DNA from: Ornithodoros turicata | Taxonomy: Eukaryota > Arthropoda > Arachnida > Ixodida > Argasidae | Assembly (NCBI RefSeq): GCF_037126465.1 | Contig: NC_088201.1 | Location: forward strand, 230,164,258 to 230,228,257 | DNA: 64,000 nucleotides | Direction: 5' to 3' | Shown here: positions 54,161 to 64,000 of the stretch, piece after piece | How the letters are laid out: every line of letters starts with the position of its first letter | Numbering within the stretch: position 1 is the stretch's first letter | The notes under the pieces: generated by a model | What the model saw: only the letters and a program-made list of their open reading frames with translations | Told to the model about the DNA's origin: nothing | Databases searched by the model: none | Position numbers and translations under genes: made by a program

Positions 54161-55201
54161 TCAACGCAGGACTTTTCTTTCACAATCATGTGGTTGGGGC
54201 AGGGCGTGAAGTAGGAAGGACGGCCGTTTTGCAACACGGTTGTGGCGAAGGTACAGACCTGTGGAGTGCGCAATCGTTCGATACAGACGTCCCCCAACTA
54301 TGACCCACCCGAGGTCCAGCTTCTGGGCGAAAGGAACGTGGTTGGGGCCGTTGCGCTGCCGGCGCACTTTGTGCGCTTGGACGAGATCATTTCCTAAGAG
54401 CAGTAGGATTTGTGCATTGGGGTCGAGTGGCGGAATGACATTTGCCAGTGCCTTGAGGTGAGGATGTCTGCGAGGAGCGTTCGGTGTTGGAATCTCATTC
54501 CTGTCATTAGGGATCTGGTCGCACTCCGTCAACGTTGGTAGAGGCAGACGTGTGCCACTGTCGATGCCCTCAACAACATAGCCGGTAGCTCGTCGTCCCA
54601 ACGTCTCAACCACCCCTGCGCACGTCCTTAGCGTGTATGGATACTCGCACCCGTGAATGTTGAAGCATTCGAATAATTCGGGTCTGGCCAATGACTTATT
54701 GCTTTGGTCGTCAATGACCGCATACATCCGAACTGCTTGTTCTGGGTGAGCTTCTGGGTACACTTTGAGGAGACATATTTTTGAGCAGGATACTCTCGAA
54801 TTGGCATCTCCACGCACTTCCGTGCAGCTTGATGTAACCTTTGCGGACGCCTGGCTGAAACAGTCTTCCTCAGCCGATGGGACTCCCGCGGTGCGTCGAG
54901 CTTGCGAGGTAACGTTCTCTGGATGAAGTGCCGTAATGTGGTGGTCGCTGTTGCACTCAGTGCAATGTATCGTTGAGTCGCAGCTCTTCGCGTTGTGCGT
55001 CATCGCACAGCATTTGGAGCATGCGCCGAACTCTGATAGCAAGCGCTTTCGCTCGGCGAGAGGTTTCTGACGGAATGCCCTACACTTGCTAAGTATATGT
55101 GGCTTCTTGTGCAAGGGGCACATTCCTTCCGGGTTCTTTGGAGTTCTTTCCACTTGACTCGCTGAGCTGTCTTCTTGAGAGGAAATCGTGGTCCTGTGCA
55201 C
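54161..55201 (-). pseudogene. BEL/Pao zinc knuckles and protease (DUF1758-type)
   Basis: Starts with Cys/His-rich segments (CPLHKKPHILSKCRAF, CSKCCAMTHNAKSC, IHCTECNSDHHITALH), the nucleic-acid-binding end of Gag. The aspartic protease domain follows with YAVIDDQSNKSLA at the active site and LLLLGNDLVQAHKV near its end. It ends at TGA (54161-54163), but pol-like coding continues behind it in the same frame. Confidence 0.8.
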
Positions 55202-55217
55202 CGATACAGACGATTTC

Positions 55218-56770
55218 TTAGAGGATTGCGGTCGAGGACGTCTTGTCCTTCTTGCCTGTGTTATCGCTTGAGGGCTCGATTATGAAACTTAGATCATTCT
55301 TTGTCTTCGCCGTGGTTCGGACGAAGTCTGAGAAGACAGAGAATGGTGGGAAAGACACACGGGGTTCCCGCTTGTATTTCGATCCTAGAGCGATCCATTT
55401 TTCTTGCAAATGTAGAGGAAGTTTCGATGCAATGGGGTTGACCCCATGTGACGTGTCCAGGTAGGAGAGCCCAGGCAACTGTGGATCTGCCTTTGCTGAC
55501 TCGAGTTCTTGGAGTAAATCTCCCAGCTCCCTCAGTTTCTCTCGGTCACTACCTAGTATCCTCGGAAACCTTTCAAGTCTGTCTATTAGCGCGTTTTCGA
55601 TTGCCTCTGGGCTACCGTAGGCCTCTTCTAACCGTTCCCATATCGCCTGAAGTCCCATATCCGGGTTTCCGATGTGTACAGCCCTTAACCTTCTAGCGTA
55701 CACGAACGATTCGGTTCCCAGCCACTTCACCAGGAGATCCATCTCTTCTGTAGCTGATATTCCAAGGTCTTTAGTAGCGTTACGAAATGCCGACTTCCAC
55801 GACCTATAGTCTTCCGGACGGTCGCTGAACTTCGAGAGGCCCGTAGTAACCCGCTCCCGGCGAAGTAAGTACCTGGCGATGCCACCCATAATGGGTAGGC
55901 GATTCTGGAGTGTAGTTGGTTCTGATTCTCCCCCCAGACCAATTGCACGCCCTTCAGAAAGTCTCCCAGCGGGAGCGCGAGAGACATTGTCATCTTGTGA
56001 CGCGCCAGGAGCCGCAGCAGCCGTCTGTTCACCCCTTACACCGTGGCATCGATGACTGTCTCAGGGAAATGCGTGCGTGCTCTGGGGTACTCCGTGACGT
56101 AAAACGTGCTCCCTAGTCATTTTCGACATGTCGACGAATTTGACTTCTGTAAGCTGTGGGTCGTATTGTTCAACTGCCGCCTCTAGAACCTTGGCTTGCG
56201 CTGCCGGGACAGCAGCTTCTTTCTCTCTTTGAAGTGCTTCTAGGTTGGCCTCTATACGACCTTTCTCCAGTTTCATGGCAGTCTCCTGTTTCCTGGCAGA
56301 CGACGAGGATGAATGAACAGAACCACCGGAGCGCCGAGAGCTCGTCTCTCGCTGGTTGTCGAGGCGGTCTTCAATTTCGGTGATTATACCTCGCACAAGA
56401 TCTCCTTATCGATTGCTTTTTGAACGTCTCGTTCCGTTAAGCTCTGCTCTACATTCGTCTTTGTTAGGAAGGAGGAGAACCTTTCAGCGTGAAGCTTGTA
56501 CCGTTTGTAGGAGGTGCTCAGTCTCCCGACTTCTTGATACGACGCCTCTGGTATACAGATCTTCTCCAGCTCGAGCGCTGTTTCTTCCCAAGCTTTACCT
56601 AGTTTCGCATGATACTCATCTCTCTCGTAGTTCTGCTGAGCCTTTTGCGAGAGGGCTACTCTACGTTTCGGCTTAGCGTCCTGTTCATCTACTGACGGCG
56701 CCGCAGCCGCAATGTCGGAATTATCACCCTCTTGGATTGCAAAGTGCTCACCTGTGTCCTTCCCGGCCAT
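55218..56770 (-). pseudogene. BEL/Pao gag (DUF1759-type), broken in three
   Basis: The ATG at 56770 starts an acidic, helical N-terminus, then a frame change near 56390 into a Ser/Glu-rich coiled coil (ALQREKEAAVPAAQAKVLEA). After further breaks the main capsid-like domain begins near 55860 with FSDRPEDYRSWKSAFRNA and LVKWLGTESFVYARRL, typical of DUF1759 Gag. It ends at 55218, just before the zinc-knuckle segment. Confidence 0.75.
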
Positions 56771-57067
56771 GGCGATGTAGGCTGTCGTTCACGTAGTTCC
56801 TCGAACACCGTTCACGGAGGGGAAGGACAGGTGCCGGAGACGTCGAAGCTTCTCGATGTATCCTATATCTGCCGTTGTTGCTTGTAGGCGAGATAGGGTG
56901 TATCCGACGCTGCTTCGAGACGGCGCACGGTCTTCCGGCGACAGTGTCAAGCGTGAAGTCTCATCCAAGGACGGTGTGGCTTGAGGCTGGTGCTGACGCA
57001 TATGTCCGCATGGTAGACGTCCATCAGCAAGCGTATATCCAACAATCCTTGGAAGGCGTTTTTTCAC

Positions 57068-57579
57068 TATTCTGACCTCATCCTAATGATTAAGAAAACT
57101 AACTCGTCAGATAGATAAACCTCGTGGAGAGGTGAAAAATGTTCCTGTATTTCACCTCGAGTTACATGTTCAGACAGAAGAGAGCGAGAGCTCAACAGTT
57201 GGTCTACATAAGACACAAGGGAGAGAAGAAAGGCCACGTGGTACAGAGATCTAAAGCGTTGTACACAAACGGAAAGAAAAGAAAACGGGCCGAACCACAA
57301 ACACACCGAAGCCACCCACCTCGTCCAGCCAGACCGCTGTAACGCAACAGAGTTAAACCCGACACTTGTTGTGGTTATGGCCTGTGGAGTCAGACAGGGG
57401 TTCTTCGAATTGTATCAACACCGGGATCCCGCTTCGAGATGGAAGGCATGTTATGGTTCCCTCCAATCTGCCCCTCCGTGTATACTTCGACTGATATCAT
57501 TTGGTTTGAGTACAACAAATTCACACGCTAAAAATACAGTGCAAAGAAACGAAACCTGTCCCTTGTAAGTGGCAGCACA
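57068..57579 (-). repeat. BEL/Pao 5' LTR
   Basis: About 512 bp, matching 50151-50664 with a few substitutions and small indels. Confidence 0.85.
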
Positions 57580-57599
57580 TTGAGAATGGCATTCTATGC

Positions 57600-57820
57600 C
57601 ATTTAATCAAGGAACGTACATACGTTGGAAGTAACCGTTGCCACACGTGATGTTTCCGGTCCCGCGTACTCCTTTTGCGTTCGGCACACTGTGACTGGTC
57701 GTCTAATAGAACAGTAAACATTCGAACACACAGATAAAGTGCAAGCACGTGTTCAACGTAGTACTGCCATCTGAACTTTGACACAACTACAACTCGCGTC
57801 GTCTGCTCTGCTGGCGCCAT
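57600..57820 (-). CDS. Possible first exon, interrupted downstream by the BEL/Pao element
   Basis: A minus-strand ATG at 57820 (context GACAGCATGGCG) opens 70-plus codons starting MAPAEQTTRVVVVSKF, later LALYLCVRMF and a basic stretch ERKRSTRDRKHHVWQRLL. The basic run before W resembles the N-terminal region of Harbinger-type nucleases, but the match is weak. CCAAT pairs and E-boxes lie directly upstream. The BEL/Pao LTR begins at 57579, so the element sits in this exon or just after it. A donor-like CCAAC|GTATGT lies near codon 70. It may instead be exon 1 of the coiled-coil gene whose later exons lie further left. Confidence 0.3.
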
Positions 57821-58060
57821 GCTGTCTGGAGGGTCACTTGAGCGGTCACGTGAGCGGTTACGTGGTAGACAGGAGCATCCCAGAATGCAATGCGAAGCCG
57901 GCTACATTCGTCCCGAGAGAAAACTGTCGGAGGGGCCGCTCCTTGTGTTTCCTTCCCCCATGTATAATACAATGTCACGTCCTCAACAGCCCTCCGGCCG
58001 CTCCATGATTGGGCTTGTCCGCGTCAGAGGGCGCTCACTGATTGGTCTTGTCCGAGTGAC
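57821..58060 (-). promoter_or_regulatory. Promoter-like region with tandem E-box words and paired CCAAT boxes
   Basis: GGTCAC(T/G)TGAGC occurs twice and a third half as GGTTACGTGG (57831-57863), giving CACTTG, CACGTG and TACGTG in phase every 12 bp. Further up, TGATTGGGCTTGTCCG (58007) and TGATTGGTCTTGTCCG (58039) are a direct repeat with CCAAT on the minus strand, 190-220 bp upstream of the ATG at 57820. CAGAGGGCGCTC near 58025 resembles a CTCF core. Confidence 0.45.
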
Positions 58061-59411
58061 GTTTTCTCCCGTTTTCAATATCAGTTCAGGGAATTCAGGC
58101 ATATCCTCGTCATATAGGTCGTCTGCTTTTGCGTTGCGTTACATCAAATTGCACCAGAAACTTCGCCACTAATTCGCTTCAGAGTTTCGGCGTTATTGTC
58201 GGTGATGAAGGAGGAGCAAAATAGCACTGCAGTTTCGGAATCGACGGCGACGGACGCGCAGTTCCTTTATGCAAGTCAAGCCTACCGCCCCCTCCTGGTT
58301 CAGGCCTCCTAAGCGTGAGGACAAAGCGTGAGCACAACTACGCCTTTGTTTTGCTTGCTTATGCATGACATGGAACTTGTCTCGCGATGTTTGGGTTACC
58401 ATTTATTCAAGGGCGCTAAAATGTAAAGGCAGCCTGTTTCCAGACAAAAGTGCACAGTTCAATTACCACTTTGTAGCCAAAATTATGGGCCCGATGGTCC
58501 CGTCCATCTGAGAGAGAAATCTTGCAAGGGAAATGAACTAATGGGAAATGAAATTGGGAAACGACGTCGAGATATGCAAGAGTTCACAGTGGTTTTGATC
58601 ATAACTTCTTAAAAGTCATGCTCCCCAAAGTGTGTGTCTAGACCCCCATGGGGGCCCGTGATAAGTTCAAGGGGGAGGGGGTCGCATAGCGGATCGCTCT
58701 GTGTGGTGTGTGCAGGCCAGACGGGACGGAGTCTGAATGGCCGTCTCAGTAAACAACAGCATTACACTGAAATATATTCGTGACGTTGTCCTGCACCTTC
58801 GTGAATGTAACTGTAGTGCACTCCTTTCTCCGTGAAGCCCGTGTTTTGTGCAAAGAAAGGGCGACTTGGCGGAGACTAGAGGAGACTGCTCAAGGGAACA
58901 GTTAAGGTAACCGCACGTGGTAATTGCGTACGCGAACCCCTTCTTATTCTTCTTCCGCTGCTTCGGAGGTTCTTGAATAGAATGCGGTTTGTTCGTTAAA
59001 CTATGCTTTGTTTGGGAATTTTTCTGTGTGCTGCGTTTTTCTTTTTTTTTTTGTTCTTGTCTCGGGTATTATCCGGTTCGCAGTCATGTTGTGCCATTGG
59101 AAATCATGTGGCAAGACTTACCTGTGTTATGTATTAATTCACAATACTTTTGTGACAATGTTCTCTTTGTTCACCGTGATACCGAAGGCATCATTATGAG
59201 TGCGGTTTTTACGGTTATTTTTGAACGGCGCCAATGTCGCACACCGAGCGTATTTTCGTTATTCAATCTCCTCTTCCAAAGCGAACGATCACAGGTGCAA
59301 TAGCTGGTAGGAAACCGCTCTTTACGTGGGCGTATGTACATTGCGGTTCAAGAGAGACTCATCGCCGCTCCATTGCACATGCTCCGGTGTTAGTTCCTGT
59401 TTCTTCAATTC
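58061..59411. other. No gene recognised
   Basis: Short frames only, with a T-run at 59041-59052. I see nothing to name. Confidence 0.4.
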
Positions 59412-59577
59412 GCACGCGAACGAAATATATGTCAGAACACCTAACCTAACCGACACCTCTTGCCGGACTCTCATAAAAATGAAACATACCAGAACACTTA
59501 ACCTCACTGACGCTCGTGCCGGGCGCTCACGAGAACCAAATATGTCGCAATACCGAACCTAATTGACGCTCTACGCG
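59412..59577. repeat. Minisatellite of three diverged ~56-bp units
   Basis: Units 59412-59464, 59465-59520 and 59521-59577 share the core ACC(T)AACCT.A(C)TGACGCTC and a CTC(A)CGAGAAC-like start. The first unit has CCTAACCTAACC, reminiscent of the arthropod telomere word, but it is part of the unit and not an array. Confidence 0.6.
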
Positions 59578-59726
59578 CCCGCCACACCAATCGCCCCCAA
59601 ATGTATGGGAGTGCACGCGTGAAATCCAGACCAATTCACGAAATAAGCACGATCACATGTAAAAAAAGTGATAGTTCTCAGATGAGAACATCTGTCATCT
59701 CTTTACAGCTTATCCTTGAAGCGGAC

Positions 59727-60122
59727 CAAAAGAATAGGGCACATAGTGCCCTATTCTTTAGTAATAATAAAATTCTAATAAAACAGTAGAATTATAAAAA
59801 GTAATAATAACATTCTAATAAAATAGTAAGGTCTGGCTTCTGAGTCAGAGTGTTCTTCTAAGAACAGGGACAATCTTTGGTCGACATATCGTTGCCAGAG
59901 TCCAGAGTCCAGAGTTATGATGCTCTATGTGCCCTATTCCACGCGAAGATGTATCCCCGGAGTGAACGAAAGCAGTTGTTTGCGTCTTTAATATCAGCAT
60001 TTAGGAGCGCAATAAAAACTATGTTATTCCGTGAAGGGAAGTGCCTCAGGACGAGAGGCAACGATATGTCGACCAAAGATCGTCCCTCTGGATCAAAGAT
60101 CAGTCTGGCTCAGAAGCCAGAC
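59727..60122. repeat. Foldback with a perfect internal hairpin
   Basis: AAAGAATAGGGCAC / GTGCCCTATTCTTT form a hairpin (about 59729-59759). Farther in, 59831-59896 and 60057-60122 are inverted copies sharing GTCTGGCTTCTGAG and TTTGGTCGACATATCGTTGC. The right arm continues leftwards into GGGAAGTGCCTCAGGAC (60036-60052), which matches the Penelope tail at 6247-6263. Confidence 0.7.
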
Positions 60123-60260
60123 CCTAGTACTTTATTCTCAGTGTTGCGTTCCGCCTAGACGGGGGTAGGGTCCACCTTTTCCCAGGACACACACTGATCA
60201 ACGCGCTCACGTATGCATTGAATGGGCAGAAAATGCAGTGAAACGATACGGAAGTATGAA

Positions 60261-60345
60261 GGGAAGTGCCTTAGGACGAGGGCCGCCGATATTTCGAAGA
60301 GGGTCTGTTCGAAATGTCGAAGCCTCGCGTACTGAGGCACTTCCC
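60261..60345. repeat. Palindromic pair of Penelope-tail-like sequences
   Basis: 60261-60298 and 60308-60345 are imperfect reverse complements: GGGAAGTGCCTTAGGACGAG at one end and its counterpart CTGAGGCACTTCCC at the other. Both contain ATTTCGAA beside GCC-rich DNA as in the tail of the Penelope-like element at 6245-6290. Confidence 0.6.
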
Positions 60346-63300
60346 ACCGCGTACGTGTTGTAGGTTATACCGCTTCAGTCAGTTCTCAGTCAGCTTTTTT
60401 TTTCTCAAGAAACTGCAAGTTGACTTCAAGGGGTGACCGGGAAAGGAGTCAGCGCTCAAATTGCGAAAGAGAAATTGCTTCGAAGTGTACCAAATTTTGG
60501 CACAACCCGATGCTATAGATCTGACGGACATGATTTATTGCAACATAGAATATAACGGCCTCACGTAGATGCCGCAAATGTAGATGCGTACTCACATTTT
60601 CCGTGTCGCATCTCTTTGAAGGCGGAAATATCCAGAAGCGTTCCTGGAAAGAGACAACGCGTATGACTTTTTCTGATTGAAATATTTTGATGTTGCGGAT
60701 GCCTGAACTGCTACAGAAGGAGAGCAAAGAGGACTGCGGTCATTCCGACAGACTTTGCTCCACAAAATCAAGTTCGTAATGCTTGAGGACCACCACATCC
60801 TGTCGTCGTGTGGCCCACCACACTCTCAGAAAAACGGGAGTCAAAAGGGTGTCAAACGATGCTCGGACAGCCTAGCGAACAAAGAAAGCGTTGCAGAGAC
60901 ACCTTTTCTCGGCCGTATTTAATGGGGGGTGTTGCGTGCACTCCCTTCACGGAGGGGTGCTAGCCTTATACTCCTCAAAGTTGATGACGAGGTTCTTCCA
61001 GACTATGCAGTGGCACAGTCCCGTAGTGTTAAGTTTACCGCGACACATCTGTAAATAATAAAAGAAGAGTTGAACAAGCCTGTGTCTGGTATGGCCAAAG
61101 TAGTAGTATCCGTGCAGATGACATTTACATTTCGCAAGTCCTGGCTGTGCCAAGAAAAGCCGTTGGTGGCAGATATCGGAAAGTACCCAACATTACGTAC
61201 TGACTAACAGGTACTGCAATTTCATACGCAAGCTGGTGCCTACATCTTCGTTCCCTGTGCACATAAAGATGATTGCTTCTACAATGCCGTCTTTTTTTCC
61301 TTTTTAGTTATAATTGTAATTGAGGCTCGAATCGGTCTTTCATTCGAAGGAAAATGTCAGTGGAAATACTCTCTAAGAAAAGAGCAGGTCAACTAAGAAA
61401 CTGAATGTCCGATAGAAAAGGATATCTGTTCTGTAACGCTAAGTGCCTTCAAGTTACTGCAGATGCAGTGCGAGTTGATGAGGCGTATATCCGTCACAGT
61501 CATCAAAGTGTTTTGCTGCTTTGTACTTAGGAGCAGGTTGTAAAATTTTGTGTCGCATAGTACTGCAATCTAACAGCGTATACAGACTTCGAGGAAATGG
61601 GTCTAGGTTTACCCGCACGCCATCAAGATCCATGACAGCCATGAGGGACCATGTTTCGATGCAAAGAGTATAGGGAAGACATTTAGCCATGACCATATTT
61701 TCTTTTCTTGGCAGACGATGTAGATGATCTCCTTAGTGAAGCACCGACAACTTGCAAATTGGTGAGCTACAGTGAAATAGTAGCGGTCTGCAAAAGCCAT
61801 GAGCACGCACCAATGACTGCAGTTGGACTGGGTATGAGGGAAAGATGGGAAATTAATAACGAAAAAAATTGAGAAAAGGCTACAGCGATAGATGAAAATG
61901 TATAAAATTTCGCTCCACATGTGTGTGGAGTCAATGATAGGGATCCCTCTGAAGAAAAGCCTCTGTTTTTACGACATTGGCATGTCCCGACCAGAGGCTC
62001 CTCTTGTACTGATGACGAAGTCATGAACTCATGTAATGTCTGACAGGCAACATGATAGCCTATGCTCTCTTAGAGCTTATGAACTGGAACGTGTTTGTAG
62101 CAAACGCCTGCGTAATGCAAAGCGAAAATAACACCATGCATACATTGCGTTACTGCTTGATGGGAGGTGAAACACTTGCACATTGACTTGCACTTGGACA
62201 CACTACGGGGATGTTCTCCTTTCTTCTTTGTTTCCGCCTGCCACTATCACTTATATGTTCATTGATAAACACAGTGGTCAATAAAACAATATTTAGAAGT
62301 TTTCATGTTAGTAGAATGTCTTTTACTGTGTAATGACAGCCTTGTTTGTCCAGAAGGGTATATGACAGACCCCTGTTGTGCATGAAAGGGATACTGTTGG
62401 GATCTTGCAGTGTTCACGACTAAACCATCCACTGTACCTCTGCCAAGACGGCAGGCATTCAATGCTGCCCACATGCACTTGAAAGAAAAGTGAAACACTC
62501 ACCTCAGTGAAAGGGAATAAACGTACACATTGTATCACACATCAAAAAGGCAGAAACCTATATATGCTTCATAAGGAAGTTGTCTCTTACGGCATCTACA
62601 GCACATGCTTTGAGGACTCTTCTGCAGTGCTTTCATAATAGTCCCCAGAGCCACCTGGTGGACTGTTTGTAGGCGACGTACCGAAACTTCCTGCATGAAC
62701 CAAGGGCAGCGTAAAATGATATGTAACTTTACTGATTACAAACTGAAGCCACACGTGAATGAACTCGCTTGTTCACTTCGCTGTTCCTGATAAGGGCGTA
62801 GTCGTCGCTTACTCTCACGTAGCGGTATCTGGAGCACCTCAGTGTCGAGCCACAGTATTTCAAACAATTGATTTCTTGAAATGCAACCGCTGCGCTGCTT
62901 CAGGAACGCCTCATTCCGCGGCAACAAAGGCATTCCTCCGCGTCGGCATCGGCGCGCATTTGCCGCAATGACAACCAAACTGAATTAGCAATACCACATT
63001 TCTGCTGTGAGGCTCTCAACATTTTCATTACACATGAAGAGACGGTTTCTCACGCGGCCAGGTGACGGCGATGACAACATTCCATGCTCTGTCGACGGTT
63101 CTGCGAATGACATCGTGTCGTGCTGCGTCTCCGGCCTGCCCTCGTAAGAACAAGAGTTTTGCCGGCGTGACTGCTGAACTATCCGAATCTCGGAGGCATT
63201 CAGGTTTGGTAAATCCGACATCACACGGCATGTATCCCGAAACATTTCGGCCATTATGATTTCGCCATAAACCGGGACGCGAATGAGAAAGGCGACACTA

Positions 63301-63570
63301 GCCATAGGCGACACAAGCCAACCCTGTGTTGTTGCTGAGTGAGTTCTCAGCCTTGTGCTCGAATGCGACTTGTGAAATTGGATTACTCAGAGAAAAAAGG
63401 AATTAAAAAATATTTCGTAACTGAGACGCACTCTTCCTAGGCTTTCATAAAACCATAAGGTTGTCCTGGGTTTAAGTTCACTTTCACTTACACGGCGGAA
63501 ATGCTATGTGAGGCATGGATGTACTATACCCGTGATGCTGGCTGCTTATTCGGGAACGATTAGCGGTGCT
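60346..63570. other. Anonymous DNA with a few isolated exon-like signals
   Basis: Minus strand 60596-60643: acceptor CTCTTTCCAG, 48 bp with no stop in one phase (NASGYFRLQRDATRK), donor GTGAGT. Plus strand 61715-61761: strong acceptor TTTTCTTTTCTTGGCAG, then DVDDLLSEAPTTCKL and a donor GTGAGC. Neither links to a neighbour in phase, so I do not call genes. A minus-strand frame at 61454-61696 (...DCDGYTPHQLALHLQ) looks protein-like but has no recognised family. Confidence 0.3.
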
Positions 63571-64000
63571 CAACTAATACCCCGGTCACATGGCAGTTTG
63601 AATGCCATTTGCATCGAATAAGATTCGCACTGATGGCTGACTAATAAGTTTCGCAAAAGGTATTACGTGAAAATGGCATTCGCCCAGCGAATGAGTTCGG
63701 GGAACTCATTCGCTCTTCCCTCTCGCACCCACTGCATTCCAAAACCAAGAACGTGAAACCGTTTGGAGAAATAAAACACGAATGAATAGTTTTAATCGAA
63801 TACTTCATCGCGAATTTAGTATCTTTCTACACGAAGGAAGGAAGGCACAACATTGTTTTCGGAGAACTAACCTCGTTCCCAGTCGCAGTGTTGCCAAATG
63901 TTGTTCAGATAGGCTTCTTACTTGTCTTTGCTTGTGATGCGTAGCCAACTGAGCGTTTTCCAAACCGTCGCGCTTTTGCGAAATAATAGAATGCTTCGCT
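63571..64000. mobile_element. Possible MITE, cut by the window end
   Basis: ACTAATACCCCGGTCACATGGCAG at 63573-63596 looks like a terminal sequence of the GGTCACA class next to TAA, and TGAATGCCATT / AATGGCATTCG recur inverted inside (63599 and 63674). The other end is not in the window, so this is only a guess. Confidence 0.3.

Larger units (their letters stand above)
50151..57579 (-). mobile_element. BEL/Pao LTR retrotransposon, nearly full length
   Basis: Minus-strand element with LTRs at both ends (50151-50664 and 57068-57579), gag, a DUF1758-type protease, RT, RNase H, integrase and a DUF5641-type C-terminus. The purine tract before the 3' LTR reads CCGGGGGAGTG on the minus strand. Flanks read TGGAG on the left and TTGAG on the right, a possible imperfect 5-bp target duplication. 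The LTRs are very alike, so the insertion is fairly recent, yet the coding region carries several stops and shifts. Confidence 0.9.

Noticed and set aside
1..64000. CRISPR arrays, bacterial operons or prophage
   Set aside because: No regular short repeats with unique spacers, no ribosome-binding-site-led gene runs; introns, SINEs and retroelements show a eukaryotic genome.

Overview
The window looks like intergenic and intronic DNA of an arthropod, most likely an ixodid tick. This is an inference from the repeat content: tRNA-derived SINEs, a Penelope-like element with a GIY-YIG nuclease, BEL/Pao and Ty3 elements, and long-armed foldback elements. There are no operons, no rRNA and no convincing intact host gene. 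Almost everything recognisable is a transposable element in some state of decay, so most gene models here are pseudogenes with stops and frameshifts.

Layout, left to right. 1-5.2 kb: anonymous DNA with a pogo/Tigger-like relic and MITE/foldback pieces. 5.2-11.2 kb: a minus-strand non-LTR retrotransposon whose ORF1 begins with a 2A ribosome-skipping motif. It is split by a 3.95-kb Penelope-like element (SGNH-hydrolase ORF1, then RT and GIY-YIG ORF2) flanked by a 15-bp target duplication. 12.1-14.4 kb: a Penelope C-terminal scrap, then the 3' exon of a gene fusing a Mutator-like transposase end to a YqaJ/lambda-exonuclease-type nuclease. 14.5-16.6 kb: a MITE and a ~120-bp minisatellite. 17.8-18.9 kb: a three-exon SGNH-hydrolase pseudogene with a zinc-knuckle tail. 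19.7-23.6 kb: a 5'-truncated Ty3 element. 23.6-25.5 kb: a second 2A retrotransposon copy ended by a SINE. 26-35.6 kb: a 401-bp direct repeat, a Harbinger-type MITE, SINE pieces and a large foldback element. 35.9-39.2 kb: a YqaJ nuclease gene facing a THAP/DDE transposase gene tail to tail, the latter with a CpG-rich promoter-like region. 42.5-45.5 kb: two foldback elements, one carrying a nested insertion. 46.5-48.1 kb: a second Ty3 relic. 50.2-57.6 kb: a nearly full-length BEL/Pao element with two LTRs. 57.6-58.1 kb: a possible promoter and first exon. 59.4-60.3 kb: a minisatellite and palindromic Penelope-tail-like repeats.

Four short minus-strand exons (46.2, 41.9, 30.7 and 28.6 kb) have splice-like borders, are all in phase 0, and encode charged helical peptides. 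They may belong to one host gene whose introns hold the elements above. The BEL/Pao element would then sit just downstream of its possible first exon.

The most interesting signal is the repeated pairing of a transposase with a YqaJ-type exonuclease: once as a fusion (12.8-14.4 kb) and once as a convergent gene pair (35.9-38.8 kb). Second is the 2A-bearing retrotransposon interrupted by a Penelope-like element that carries its own esterase-like ORF.
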